A DNA stretch of 30,448 nucleotides from JBMNRY01 sp050944915 (GTDB lineage Bacteria > Bacillota > Limnochordia > JAAZLZ01): assembly GCA_050944915.1 (NCBI GenBank), contig JBMNRY010000013.1:1-30448 (forward strand). Reading direction: 5' to 3'. The notes below the pieces were generated by a model. The model ran no database searches, was not told the DNA's origin, and was given only the letters and a program-made list of their open reading frames with translations. The translations under genes and the position numbers were made by a program. Shown one piece after another: positions 22,263-30,255 of the stretch. Numbering within the stretch: the stretch's first letter is position 1; every line of letters begins with the position of its first letter.

Positions 22263-23093
22263 ATGTTCAAGATCGTGCGCAAGGAACAGTTGGCGGAGAA
22301 AATAACGTTATTGGAGTTTGAGGCTCCTTTAGTGGCCAACAAGGCCCTGCCTGGCCAATTCGTTATTTTACGGGCCCATGAACGGGGAGAAAGGATCCCC
22401 TTGACCATAGCCGATAAGGACCCCGTCGGGGGCACGGTGACGGTGGTTGTCCAACAGGTAGGCTACAGCACCACCTTGATCGGATCCATGGAGGTCGGCC
22501 AACATCTTACCGATGTTTTAGGCCCCCTAGGTCAGCCCGCCGATATCCGTAAACTAGGACGGGTCGTCTGTGTTTCCGGTGGTGTAGGTGCCGCCATCAT
22601 CTATCCAGAAGCTAAAGCCTATAAAGAAGCGGGCAATGAGGTGATCACCCTCATGGGAGCCCGGAATGAATCCCTCTTTTTCTTCACGGAAGAACTGGAG
22701 GCGGTTTCCAATCAGGTCCTTTATGCTACCGATGACGGCAGCCGGGGTCACCACGGTTTTGTCACCGATATCCTGCGGGAATTGATCACCACCGGTCCGC
22801 CCATCGACCGGGTGGTAGCCATCGGTCCCTTGCCGATGATGCGGGCCACCTGCCAGCTGACGAAGGAATATAATATCGAGACCATCGTCAGCCTGAATTC
22901 CATTATGATCGATGGAACCGGTATGTGCGGCGGTTGTCGGGTGCAAGTAGGTGACGAGATCAAATTCTGCTGTACCGATGGGCCGGAATTCGACGGCCAT
23001 CTTGTAGATTTTGACCAATTGATGGCTAGAAACAACCAGTATGTCCACTTGGAAAGGCAAGCAGGGGGGTGTCAGGGCACATGTCACGGATAA
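22263..23093 (+). CDS. nfnA: NfnA-like ferredoxin-NADP+ oxidoreductase small subunit (FAD/[2Fe-2S])
   Basis: Flavoprotein of 276 residues of the PyrK/SudB/NfnA type. An N-terminal FAD beta-barrel (GQFVILRAHERGERIPLTIAD) precedes the nucleotide-binding VVCVSGGVGAAIIYPEAKAY (101-120), then DGSRGHHGFVTDIL and AIGPLPMM. A C-terminal [2Fe-2S] motif reads D217-GTGMC222GGC225 with C237; one Asp plus three Cys are the ligands in Nfn small subunits. With NfnB it couples ferredoxin, NADH and NADPH by electron bifurcation. The ATG at 22263 is preferred (GAGGGGG 7 bases upstream; the family N terminus starts there) although the frame is open from 22152. The gene overlaps nfnB by 13 bases. It is first in the one-carbon module. 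Confidence 0.9.
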   Translation: MFKIVRKEQLAEKITLLEFEAPLVANKALPGQFVILRAHERGERIPLTIADKDPVGGTVTVVVQQVGYSTTLIGSMEVGQHLTDVLGPLGQPADIRKLGRVVCVSGGVGAAIIYPEAKAYKEAGNEVITLMGARNESLFFFTEELEAVSNQVLYATDDGSRGHHGFVTDILRELITTGPPIDRVVAIGPLPMMRATCQLTKEYNIETIVSLNSIMIDGTGMCGGCRVQVGDEIKFCCTDGPEFDGHLVDFDQLMARNNQYVHLERQAGGCQGTCHG

Positions 23094-24496
23094 AGAAACG
23101 CCAGCCTATGGCTGAGCAAGCGCCGGAGGAACGGATCAAGAATTTCCAGGAAGTGGCCCTTGGCTATACTCCCGAGGAGGCCGTCCAAGAAGCCCAAAGG
23201 TGTATCCAGTGTCCAAAACAACCTTGTGTTGGAGGATGCCCCGTGGAGATCGATATCCCTCGCTTCGTAGAGCTCATTGCCCAGGGGGATTTCGGAGCCG
23301 CAGCGGCTAAAATCAAAGAGAAGAACAGCCTCTTGGCCATTTGTGGTCGGGTCTGTCCCCAAGAAAGTCAATGTGAAGGGGTTTGCACCTTAGGCCGTCG
23401 GGGCGAGCCTGTCTCCATCGGCGCTTTAGAACGTTTCGTTGCCGATTGGGAACGGGAAAACCTACCTCTAAAGGTAGAACGGGCTCCCCGTCGGGAAGGC
23501 CGGGTAGCCATCATCGGCTCAGGTCCCGCCAGTCTCACCGCGGCCGCCGACTTAGCCAGACTGGGCTATGAAGTGACCATCTTTGAAGCATTGCATCTGC
23601 CCGGTGGTGTCTTAAGTTACGGCATCCCCGAATTCCGGTTGCCGAAAGATATCGTCCGCCATGAAGTGGAATATGTGCAAAAACTCGGGGTGGAGATTAA
23701 AACCAACGTCTTAATCGGCCGCACCGCCACCATTACTGAGCTTTTCGAAGCTGGCTATGATGCCATTTTCATCGGCGCGGGAGCCGGTTTGCCCCATTTT
23801 CTCGGCATCCCCGGGGAAAACTTAAACGGGGTCTACTCGGCCAACGAATTCCTCACCCGGGTGAACCTCATGCGGGCCTTTGAATATCCCAGCGCCCATA
23901 CCCCCGTCAAATTAGGGCGTCGGGTTATCGTGGTAGGAGCGGGAAATACGGCTATGGATGCCGCCCGTTGTGCCCGCCGATTGGGCAGTGAAGTGACCAT
24001 CGTTTACCGCAGGTCCCGGGAGGAAATGCCAGCCCGGTTAGCGGAGATCCATCATGCCCAAGAAGAGGGCATCGAATTTCGCCTTTTAAGCAACCCCATT
24101 CGCCTAATTGGCCAAGGTGGCTGGGTTACCGCCATGGAATGTGTCCAGATGGAGTTAGGGGAGCCCGGCCCCGATGGACGCCGTCGGGTCAGCCCTATCG
24201 AAGGCTCGGAGTTCACCCTTCCTTGTGATGGGGTGATTATCGCCGTCGGCCAAAGCCCCAATCCCATCCTGGTCGACAGTTTCCCCGAATTGACGACGAC
24301 GGAGAAAGGTACGGTCAAAGTCGATCCCGAAACTAACGGGACCAATATCCCTGGGGTTTTCGCCGGTGGGGACATCATCACCGGCGGTGCCACTGTCATC
24401 CAAGCTATGGGCGATGGAAAAAAGGCCGCCCGGGGGATCGATGCCTATTTGCGGGGTCGGCTAAGCCCTAAACCGCCAGCAGAAATAAGGAGTTGA
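23081..24496 (+). CDS. nfnB: NfnB-like ferredoxin-NADP+ oxidoreductase large subunit (GltD-like)
   Basis: Protein of 471 residues. N-terminal iron-sulfur domain: C41xxC44xxxxC49xxxC53 and C88xxxC92xxxxxC98xxxC102, holding two [4Fe-4S] clusters. Two Rossmann folds follow: FAD site VAIIGSGPASLTAAADLARLG and NADPH site RVIVVGAGNTAMDAARCARR, then YRRSREEMPAR and the FAD-closing GVFAGGDIITGGATVIQAMGDGKKAA. The domain order also fits glutamate synthase small subunit, but the tight overlap with nfnA and absence of gltB favour Nfn (NADPH + NADH + ferredoxin coupling). ATG 23081 was chosen over GTG 23069 because the GGGGGG run lies at a usual distance. folD starts 4 bases after its stop. Confidence 0.9.
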   Translation: MSRIKKRQPMAEQAPEERIKNFQEVALGYTPEEAVQEAQRCIQCPKQPCVGGCPVEIDIPRFVELIAQGDFGAAAAKIKEKNSLLAICGRVCPQESQCEGVCTLGRRGEPVSIGALERFVADWERENLPLKVERAPRREGRVAIIGSGPASLTAAADLARLGYEVTIFEALHLPGGVLSYGIPEFRLPKDIVRHEVEYVQKLGVEIKTNVLIGRTATITELFEAGYDAIFIGAGAGLPHFLGIPGENLNGVYSANEFLTRVNLMRAFEYPSAHTPVKLGRRVIVVGAGNTAMDAARCARRLGSEVTIVYRRSREEMPARLAEIHHAQEEGIEFRLLSNPIRLIGQGGWVTAMECVQMELGEPGPDGRRRVSPIEGSEFTLPCDGVIIAVGQSPNPILVDSFPELTTTEKGTVKVDPETNGTNIPGVFAGGDIITGGATVIQAMGDGKKAARGIDAYLRGRLSPKPPAEIRS

Positions 24497-24500
24497 TAGG

Positions 24501-25340
24501 ATGTCGGCCCTGATCATCGATGGAAAACAGGTGGCAGCCCAGATCCGGTCTCAACTGGCCCAGGAAGTTGCCCAGATGAAAGAAGGGGGGATCACCCCCG
24601 GTCTGGCAGTGGTCATCGTCGGCGATGATCCCGCTTCCCGGGTCTATGTGAACATGAAAAAAAAGGCTTGTGACCAGGTGGGTATCTACTCCCGGGAATA
24701 TGCCTTGCCCCAGGAAACGGAACAAGACCAATTATTGGCCTTGATCGAAGAGCTAAATCGCGATCCTGCGATCCACGGCATCCTTGTCCAGCTGCCCCTG
24801 CCTTCCCACTTGGAGGAAGAGCGGATCTTAGAAGCCATCGATCCGGCCAAGGATGTAGATGGTTTCCATCCCATCAACGTGGGAAAACTGGCCCTGGGTC
24901 AAGATTGTTTGGTTCCTTGCACACCGGCAGGGATTATCCGTCTCATCAAGGAGACGGGTCTGCCCATAGCCGGCCAGGAAGCGGTGGTGGTGGGCCGAAG
25001 CAACATCGTGGGCAAACCGGTGGCCCAACTGCTCCTGGGGGAAAACGCGACGGTCACCCTTTGCCATTCCCGAACTAGGGATTTGGCCGAAGTCTGCCGG
25101 CGGGCCGACATTCTAGTGGCTGCGGTAGGCCGTCCGGCAATGATCCGGGGGGATTGGATCAAACCGGGGGCCATCGTCATCGATGTGGGTATCAATAGGG
25201 TGGACGGAAAACTAGTTGGAGATGTGGCCTTCGGGGAAGCCCAAGAACACGCGGGTTACATCACCCCGGTGCCTGGGGGTGTAGGTCCTATGACCATCGC
25301 CATGCTGCTGCAAAATACCGTCCATGCCGCTCGGGCCTAG
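24501..25340 (+). CDS. folD: Methylene-THF dehydrogenase/methenyl-THF cyclohydrolase
   Basis: Protein of 279 residues, the standard FolD length. Motifs are GDDPASRVYVNMKKKACDQVGI with the catalytic Tyr49 and Lys53, GILVQLPLP and DVDGFHPINVGKL (substrate site), VVGRSNIVGKPVAQLLL (NADP-binding loop), and the C-terminal TPVPGGVGPMTIAMLL. It interconverts 5,10-methylene-, methenyl- and 10-formyl-THF in the cytoplasm. AAGGAG lies 8 bases before the ATG. Its position between nfnB and the corrinoid activator shows that it serves the one-carbon module here, making or using NADPH that Nfn can exchange for ferredoxin and NADH. Confidence 0.95.
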   Translation: MSALIIDGKQVAAQIRSQLAQEVAQMKEGGITPGLAVVIVGDDPASRVYVNMKKKACDQVGIYSREYALPQETEQDQLLALIEELNRDPAIHGILVQLPLPSHLEEERILEAIDPAKDVDGFHPINVGKLALGQDCLVPCTPAGIIRLIKETGLPIAGQEAVVVGRSNIVGKPVAQLLLGENATVTLCHSRTRDLAEVCRRADILVAAVGRPAMIRGDWIKPGAIVIDVGINRVDGKLVGDVAFGEAQEHAGYITPVPGGVGPMTIAMLLQNTVHAARA

Positions 25341-25350
25341 GGGGAAGATT

Positions 25351-27114
25351 ATGGCCAAAGTCCGCTTTTTCTTCTCCGCCGGCGGGGGCCGGGAAATAGA
25401 CCTGCCCCCGGGGGCGACCATCCTCCAGGGGGCCCGAACCTTAGGAATCGATTTAGGAGCCATCTGTAATGCCCGGGGTCGTTGCGGCCATTGTCGCGTG
25501 CAGGTGGTAGGGGATTTTTCCCCGCCAACGCCGGAAGAAAGGCGCCTTTTGACCCGGGACCAGCTGGATCAAGGGATTCGCTTAGCCTGTCAGACAAAGA
25601 TCAACGGTCCAGCTCAAGTGTATCTGTCCCCCAGGCCCTTAGGGGAAGGACAAATCCTCATCGACGGCAGCCCCAGGGAGATACCTTTGGATCCCGGTTG
25701 GCAAAAAATCAAGAGCCAGATCCGACAGCCTTCCTTAACGGATCTCGATGGTCTTTATGAGCGCCTCCCAGGGGCTTATCAATTATCTCTCCATCAGTTG
25801 CGTCAACTGCCGACATTAACCGACGGTGAGCTGACCATCACCAGCTGTGATGGACAAGTGCTGGCTCTAGAAGCCGGCGATACTACCGCCCACCTTTACG
25901 GTCTAGCCTTCGATCTAGGGACAACCACCGTCGTCGGCAGTCTAGTCGATCTCAGGACGGGCCGCGAATTGGCTGTGGCTGGGGCTCCCAACGGCCAAGC
26001 CCTCTATGGGGCTGATGTCCTGTCCCGGATTCAATATGCCGTGGAGAACCCCGATGGGTTAGTCAAACTCCAGAAGGCTATCTTGGCCACCCTCAATGGG
26101 ATTTGTGATCAACTTTGCCAAAGGACCGGCATCGATGCTCGCTGGATCTACGGAGCAACAATGGCCGGTAATACCTGTATGCAGCATCTTCTGTTAGGGG
26201 TCGATCCGGGAAGCCTCGGTGTCGCCCCCTATGTTCCCGTCTGGTGTTCCCCTTTAAGCTGCAGCGCCGGGGAGTTGGGTTTGGCCATCAATCCCCAAGG
26301 TCGTGTTTTTTGCCTGCCCCATATCGCTGGCTTCGTCGGAGCCGACACGGTGGCCGTCATGTTGGCCACCGATTTGATGAACGTCCAAGAGCCGACCCTA
26401 GTGATCGACATCGGCACCAACGGGGAAATCGTGTTGGCCGGCAAGGGCCAGATTTGGGCTTGTTCCACCGCGGCCGGTCCCGCCTTCGAAGGGGCCCAGA
26501 TCAGCTGCGGTATGGCCGGTCTTCCAGGAGCCATCGAAAGGGTAGACTTCATCGATGGTGAAGTCTCCTACCAGGTCATCGGTGGTGGAGAAGCCCGGGG
26601 GATCTGCGGTTCAGGTCTCGTCGATGTGGTGGCCGGTTTGTTGGAGGAAGGACTCTTAGAGCCTTCGGGTCGTTTGTTGGACCCCACGGAACACCCCCAT
26701 GGGGGGTTGGTGGAAGGGCCGGCCTTTAGCCTGGCCCCGGGGGTGGCAATCACCCAACGGGATATCAGGGAACTCCAGTTAGCCAAAGGGGCTATCTACG
26801 CCGGTATTCAGATCCTCCTGGGGGAAGCGAGGCTTAAGCCCCAACAGATTATCTTAGCAGGAGCCTTCGGCAGCTATCTGCGTCGGGAGAAGGCCCTGGC
26901 TTTAGGCTTGTTTCCTCCTTTGCCTTTAGAGAAGATCAATACCGTCGGCAATGCCGCGAGAATCGGCGCCCAAATGGCCCTCCTTTCCCAGCCCCTGCGC
27001 CAACAGGCCCAAGAGCTGGCCCGCCAGGTGCACTATGTGGAATTGGCCGGAAGGCCCGATTTTCAAATGGAATTCGCCCAGGCCATGTTTTTCCCCGGGG
27101 AAGAGGAATACTAG
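25351..27114 (+). CDS. Corrinoid-activating ATPase (RACo/AcsV-like ferredoxin-ASKHA protein)
   Basis: Protein of 587 residues. An N-terminal plant-type [2Fe-2S] domain (C39, C45, C48, C80; AICNARGRCGHC, RLACQT) is followed by a middle linker and a C-terminal ASKHA/DUF4445 ATPase. Visible ATPase motifs are AFDLGTTTVVGSLVDL (186-201), GATMAGNTCMQHLLLG, VIDIGTNGEIVLAG, STAAGPAFEGAQISCGM, GICGSGLVDVV and LAGAFGSYL. RACo-type proteins use ATP to reduce corrinoid that has slipped to Co(II) back to Co(I). ATG 25351 with AGGGGGAAG upstream is preferred; an ATG at 25324 would overlap folD. The corrinoid protein it most likely serves is encoded at 28046. Similar activators serve O-demethylase and glycine-betaine systems, so the name acsV is not assigned. 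Confidence 0.9.
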   Translation: MAKVRFFFSAGGGREIDLPPGATILQGARTLGIDLGAICNARGRCGHCRVQVVGDFSPPTPEERRLLTRDQLDQGIRLACQTKINGPAQVYLSPRPLGEGQILIDGSPREIPLDPGWQKIKSQIRQPSLTDLDGLYERLPGAYQLSLHQLRQLPTLTDGELTITSCDGQVLALEAGDTTAHLYGLAFDLGTTTVVGSLVDLRTGRELAVAGAPNGQALYGADVLSRIQYAVENPDGLVKLQKAILATLNGICDQLCQRTGIDARWIYGATMAGNTCMQHLLLGVDPGSLGVAPYVPVWCSPLSCSAGELGLAINPQGRVFCLPHIAGFVGADTVAVMLATDLMNVQEPTLVIDIGTNGEIVLAGKGQIWACSTAAGPAFEGAQISCGMAGLPGAIERVDFIDGEVSYQVIGGGEARGICGSGLVDVVAGLLEEGLLEPSGRLLDPTEHPHGGLVEGPAFSLAPGVAITQRDIRELQLAKGAIYAGIQILLGEARLKPQQIILAGAFGSYLRREKALALGLFPPLPLEKINTVGNAARIGAQMALLSQPLRQQAQELARQVHYVELAGRPDFQMEFAQAMFFPGEEEY

Positions 27115-27225
27115 TCCCAGTTGACGAAGCTGATCCCCATTGCCGCAATATTCTACCGAAGTTCACAAGAAAGCTACCGAGGGAACTGACCAGGGGAGGC
27201 TTAAGTAGCATAAGGAGGTCCCCCG

Positions 27226-28029
27226 ATGGAGATCATCGGTGAATTAATTAACACCAGCCGCCAAAGGATCGCCGCGGCGGTAGAAGCTAAAGATATTCCT
27301 TATCTGCAAGGGCTCGCGCGGGAACAAGTGAACGCCGGCGCGAAATATATTGATGTCAATTGTGGGACTTTTATGGAAAAGGAGCCGGAAACCTTGGCTT
27401 GGCTGGTCCAGGTGGTCCAGGAGGCCGTCGATGTGCCCCTCTCCTTAGATAGTCCTAATCCAGTCGCCTTAGAGAGGGCCTTAAAGGTTCATCGGGGCCG
27501 GGCGATCATTAATTCCATCAGCTTGGAGACGGAGCGCTTCCAGGCCGTCCTGCCTTTGGTCCAAGGCTATGATTGTTCTGTCATCGGGTTATGTATGGAT
27601 GATGGGGGGATGCCGGAAACGGCAGCCCAAGGGGTCGATTACGGCTCCCGGCTGGTGGAGGAATTAGGCACAGCGGGGATATCCCCAGAGCGGATCTATT
27701 TAGATCCCCTCGTCCGCTCCATCGGTACAGGCCCCCATTACGGGCCCATGTTCTTAGAGACGGTGGCTGGACTTAAGCAACGTTATCCCCAAGTACATAT
27801 TACCTGCGGTTTGAGCAACATTTCCTTTGGTTTACCCCAACGGCGCCTGCTTAATCGGGTTTTTTTGGCCATGGCTATGGCCGCAGGGCTCGATAGCGCC
27901 ATTTTGGACCCTTTAGATGATGAGCTCATGGCCCAGCTCTACGCCGGGTCCGCTTTGTTAGGCCGAGATGAATTTTGTGGGGAGTATATCGCTGCCTACA
28001 GGGAAGGTAAACTGGGTGGTAACCCATAA
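27226..28029 (+). CDS. Methyltetrahydrofolate:corrinoid protein methyltransferase (pterin-binding)
   Basis: Protein of 267 residues, a single TIM-barrel pterin-binding domain related to AcsE, MtgA and MetH domain 2. Motifs are MEIIGELINTSR at the start, AGAKYIDVNCG (strand 2), LSLDSPNP, INSISLE, IGLCMDDGGMP, YLDPLVRSIGT and TCGLSNISFGLP, with NRVFLAMAMAAGLDSAILDP toward the end. It transfers methyl between methyl-THF and a corrinoid protein in the cytoplasm. AAGGAGG lies 7 to 8 bases before the ATG. The corrinoid protein follows 17 bases later. Because the partner is an MtbC/MtgC-like protein and not CFeSP, a role in a methylotrophic or demethylation route is at least as likely as acetyl-CoA synthesis. 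Confidence 0.9.
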   Translation: MEIIGELINTSRQRIAAAVEAKDIPYLQGLAREQVNAGAKYIDVNCGTFMEKEPETLAWLVQVVQEAVDVPLSLDSPNPVALERALKVHRGRAIINSISLETERFQAVLPLVQGYDCSVIGLCMDDGGMPETAAQGVDYGSRLVEELGTAGISPERIYLDPLVRSIGTGPHYGPMFLETVAGLKQRYPQVHITCGLSNISFGLPQRRLLNRVFLAMAMAAGLDSAILDPLDDELMAQLYAGSALLGRDEFCGEYIAAYREGKLGGNP

Positions 28030-28045
28030 AAGAGGAGGTCTGTTT

Positions 28046-28684
28046 ATGGCCGATTTAGCACTAATTAGCGAATCCCTCATTAAAGGCGATGCTAAGCAGG
28101 TCAAACAACTGACAGAAGAGGCAATAGCAGCGGGGGTCGAACCGGAGATCATCATCAAAGATGCCTTGATCGCCGGCATGTCCGTCATCGCGGAGCGATT
28201 TAAGAAGAACGAAATCTACGTTCCCGAGGTACTCATCGCCGCCCGGGCTATGCAGGCGGGCTTGGCCATCCTCAAGCCCCTGGTGGCCGATGTCGAACGG
28301 GAGCGGGATACAGTCTTGGTCATCGGGACCGTCAAAGGGGACCTCCATGATATCGGTAAAAACCTGGTGGCCATGATGATGGAAGGGGCCGGCTTTGAAG
28401 TCATCGATTTAGGGGTCGATGTTTCCCCGGAACAGTTCATCGAGGCCATTCGGGAACATCAACCACGGCTCATCGGCCTATCGGCCCTGCTGACCACAAC
28501 AATGGTAGCCATGAAGGATACCATCGAGGCCATCAAAGCTTCGGAATTTAGAGATCAAGTCAAAGTCCTGATCGGGGGAGCACCGGTCACCCAGAATTAT
28601 GCCGACGAAATTGGTGCCGACGGCTATGCACCCGATGCCAGCACCGCTGTGGAAGTGGCCAAGTCCTTAACCGGTGTGGCCTAA
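28046..28684 (+). CDS. Corrinoid protein (MtbC/MtgC-like B12-binding methyl carrier)
   Basis: Protein of 212 residues: an N-terminal helical cap (about 1-85, with YVPEVLIAARAMQAGLAILKP) and a Rossmann B12-binding domain with GDLHDIGKN (D-x-H-x-x-G; H101 is the lower cobalt ligand), GLSALLTT and IGGAPVT. It carries the methyl group on cobalamin between the methyl-THF methyltransferase and an unidentified partner. The ATG at 28046 follows AGAGGAGGTC; upstream in-frame codons overlap the methyltransferase gene and are not family-like. It is the last gene of the module, followed by a terminator. No MttB/MtgB or other substrate methyltransferase is next to it, which is unusual for this class. Confidence 0.93.
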   Translation: MADLALISESLIKGDAKQVKQLTEEAIAAGVEPEIIIKDALIAGMSVIAERFKKNEIYVPEVLIAARAMQAGLAILKPLVADVERERDTVLVIGTVKGDLHDIGKNLVAMMMEGAGFEVIDLGVDVSPEQFIEAIREHQPRLIGLSALLTTTMVAMKDTIEAIKASEFRDQVKVLIGGAPVTQNYADEIGADGYAPDASTAVEVAKSLTGVA

Positions 28685-28705
28685 GGAAAAGGCTTCAAAC
28701 CGAGG

Positions 28706-28731
28706 GGAGGGGCTTAGCCCCTTCTTTTTTT
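28706..28731 (+). terminator. Intrinsic terminator after the corrinoid protein
   Basis: Bases 28706-28713 pair with 28717-28724 (AGGGGC core, loop TTA, one G-U), followed by seven T (28725-28731). It is 22 bases after the stop and closes the nfn-corrinoid unit. Confidence 0.88.
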
Positions 28732-28740
28732 ATTATAAAA

Positions 28741-28991
28741 CGAAATTGGATTTCAAAATATACAAAAAGTGCGAAAACTGCAAAGGGTTTTCTCTAAGGC
28801 CTAGAGGGAGATTTTCCCTCCTGGCGAAAGGAGATTAGCTATCGGGTAGCCAAAGATTAATGAATCGTGGAAAAAGGGCCCGCAGGGCTTAGGGTTTTTT
28901 TCGCCGGAAGTGGTACAATAAGGTGGCGTCCATGGGGTGTTTGCCTGCGGACCCCTTAGTTTTAGCGAAAGTCTTGCCAGGGGGAGATATC
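28741..28991 (+). other. Structured intergenic region upstream of acyl-CoA dehydrogenase
   Basis: No gene is visible. Three hairpins follow one another: GAGGGA/TCCCTC (28804-28809 with 28815-28820), GCTA/TAGC (28838-28841 with 28847-28850), and GGGCCC/GGGCTT (28876-28881 with 28885-28890) followed after four bases by seven T (28895-28901), terminator-like. A promoter-like extended -10 (TGG-TACAAT, 28911-28919) lies after the last hairpin, 72 bases before the gene start. The region could hold a small RNA or an attenuated leader; I recognise no known class. Confidence 0.35.
28911..28919 (+). promoter_or_regulatory. Extended -10 promoter element for acd
   Basis: TGGTACAAT matches the TGN-TATAAT extended -10 pattern with one mismatch. 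No good -35 sits 17 bases upstream, where the T-run of the preceding hairpin lies. Transcription would give a 5' leader of about 65 bases. Confidence 0.4.
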
Positions 28992-30152
28992 ATGCTTAAT
29001 TATTTTCTCACCGAAGAACAAGAGATGATCCGAGATCTAGCCGCCCAGGTGGCCCGGGAAAGGGTGGCCCCGGTGGCTGCTCGTTTAGATGAAGCTGAGG
29101 AATTTCCGACGGAAATTATGGAGATCTTAGCCGAGGTAGATTTGATGGGTGTCTGGTTGCCCGAAGCCTACGGTGGCTTAGGTGGTGGACTCTTTGAACA
29201 GATCCTGGTGGTGGAGGAGCTGAGTAAAGCTTGTGCTGGGGTGGCCGTTACCTACGCCTCCAGCGGCCTTGGGGCTATGCCCATCCTCCTCTTTGGTACC
29301 GAGGAGCAGAAGCAAAAATACTTAACACCTATCGCCACCGAAGGGGTCTTGGCCGCCTTCGCCCTGACCGAAGCCGAAGCGGGCAGCGATGTGAGCAATA
29401 TCCAAACCACTGCGGAGCTAGATGGTGATGAGTATGTCCTCAACGGCGTCAAACAATGGATCACCAGCGCCGGTGAAGCCGACATCTACACCGTCATCGC
29501 CATGACCGATAAAAGTAAGGGACCCCGGGGTTCTACAGCTTTCGTCGTCGAGAAGGGCACACCGGGGATGACCTTCGGTCCCAAGGAGAAAAAGCTGGGT
29601 ATCCGGGCTTCCTCCACCCGGGAGGTCATCTTCCAAGATTGCCGGATCCCGAAGGAAAACGTCTTAGGTCGTCCCGGCCAAGGCTTTATCATCACCATGA
29701 GGACCTTCGACCGAACCCGGCCCGGTATTGGAGCCCAGGCCGTGGGTATCGCCAGCGGAGCCTTAGAACAAGCTCTAAAGTTCGCCCGGGAACGGAGACA
29801 GTTTAACCAATCGATCAGCTCTTTCCAAGCCATTCAACATAAACTGGCCGATATGGCTACCAAAATAGAAGCGGCCAGGGCCCTAGTCTACAACGTGGCC
29901 AGGATGATCGATGCTGGGGAGAAAGATGTCTCCATGGCTGCGGCTATGGCTAAGACCTTTGCCTCCGATGTGGCCATGGAAGTCACGGTGGAAGCGGTCC
30001 AGATCATGGGTGGTTATGGGTATATGCGGGATTATCCCGTGGAAAAAATGATGCGGGATGCTAAGGTCACCCAGATTTACGAAGGTACCAACGAGATCCA
30101 GCGCAATATTATCGCCATGGAGCTCATCAAACGGGCCGTTCAGGGCAAGTAG
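28992..30152 (+). CDS. Acyl-CoA dehydrogenase (short-chain/butyryl-CoA type)
   Basis: Flavoenzyme of 386 residues with the complete three-domain layout. Visible features are YGGLGGG and EELSKACAGVAVTYASS in the N-terminal helical domain, FALTEAEAGSDVSN and VLNGVKQWITSAGEAD (FAD/substrate loops) in the beta domain, and DRTRPGIGAQAVGIASGALEQALKFARERRQFN with IMGGYGYMRDYPVEKMMRD at the C-terminal end. The catalytic base is E364 in IYEGTNEIQR. It oxidises an acyl-CoA to the enoyl-CoA, or works in reverse in butyrate-type fermentation, passing electrons to ETF. The ATG at 28992 has GGGGGAGA just upstream; the open frame upstream of it is not family-like. The adjacent etfB supports pairing with a dedicated ETF. 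Chain length cannot be fixed from sequence reading. Confidence 0.95.
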   Translation: MLNYFLTEEQEMIRDLAAQVARERVAPVAARLDEAEEFPTEIMEILAEVDLMGVWLPEAYGGLGGGLFEQILVVEELSKACAGVAVTYASSGLGAMPILLFGTEEQKQKYLTPIATEGVLAAFALTEAEAGSDVSNIQTTAELDGDEYVLNGVKQWITSAGEADIYTVIAMTDKSKGPRGSTAFVVEKGTPGMTFGPKEKKLGIRASSTREVIFQDCRIPKENVLGRPGQGFIITMRTFDRTRPGIGAQAVGIASGALEQALKFARERRQFNQSISSFQAIQHKLADMATKIEAARALVYNVARMIDAGEKDVSMAAAMAKTFASDVAMEVTVEAVQIMGGYGYMRDYPVEKMMRDAKVTQIYEGTNEIQRNIIAMELIKRAVQGK

Positions 30153-30255
30153 GTCTTCGTTTCTTTGCACCTATCCTTAACGAGAAAGGGGGAAGCGAGA
30201 CGCATTCCTCCCACGATGGAAGTCGTGGAGCCCTTGTTGAGCGTTTCGTGATCAA

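Noticed and set aside
23081..24496. Glutamate synthase small subunit (gltD)
   Set aside because: The domains are shared, but there is no gltB, and the gene overlaps an NfnA-type partner, so Nfn is the better call.
27115..27225. Internal promoter (TTGACG at 27121) before the methyltransferase gene
   Set aside because: No -10 box lies at 16-18 bases; the nearest AT-rich hexamers are 20-22 bases away.
27226..28684. Wood-Ljungdahl carbonyl-branch genes (acsE with acsCD)
   Set aside because: The pterin methyltransferase fits broadly, but the corrinoid partner is a single small MtbC-like protein without the [4Fe-4S] domain of AcsC and no AcsD; the acs names were therefore not used.
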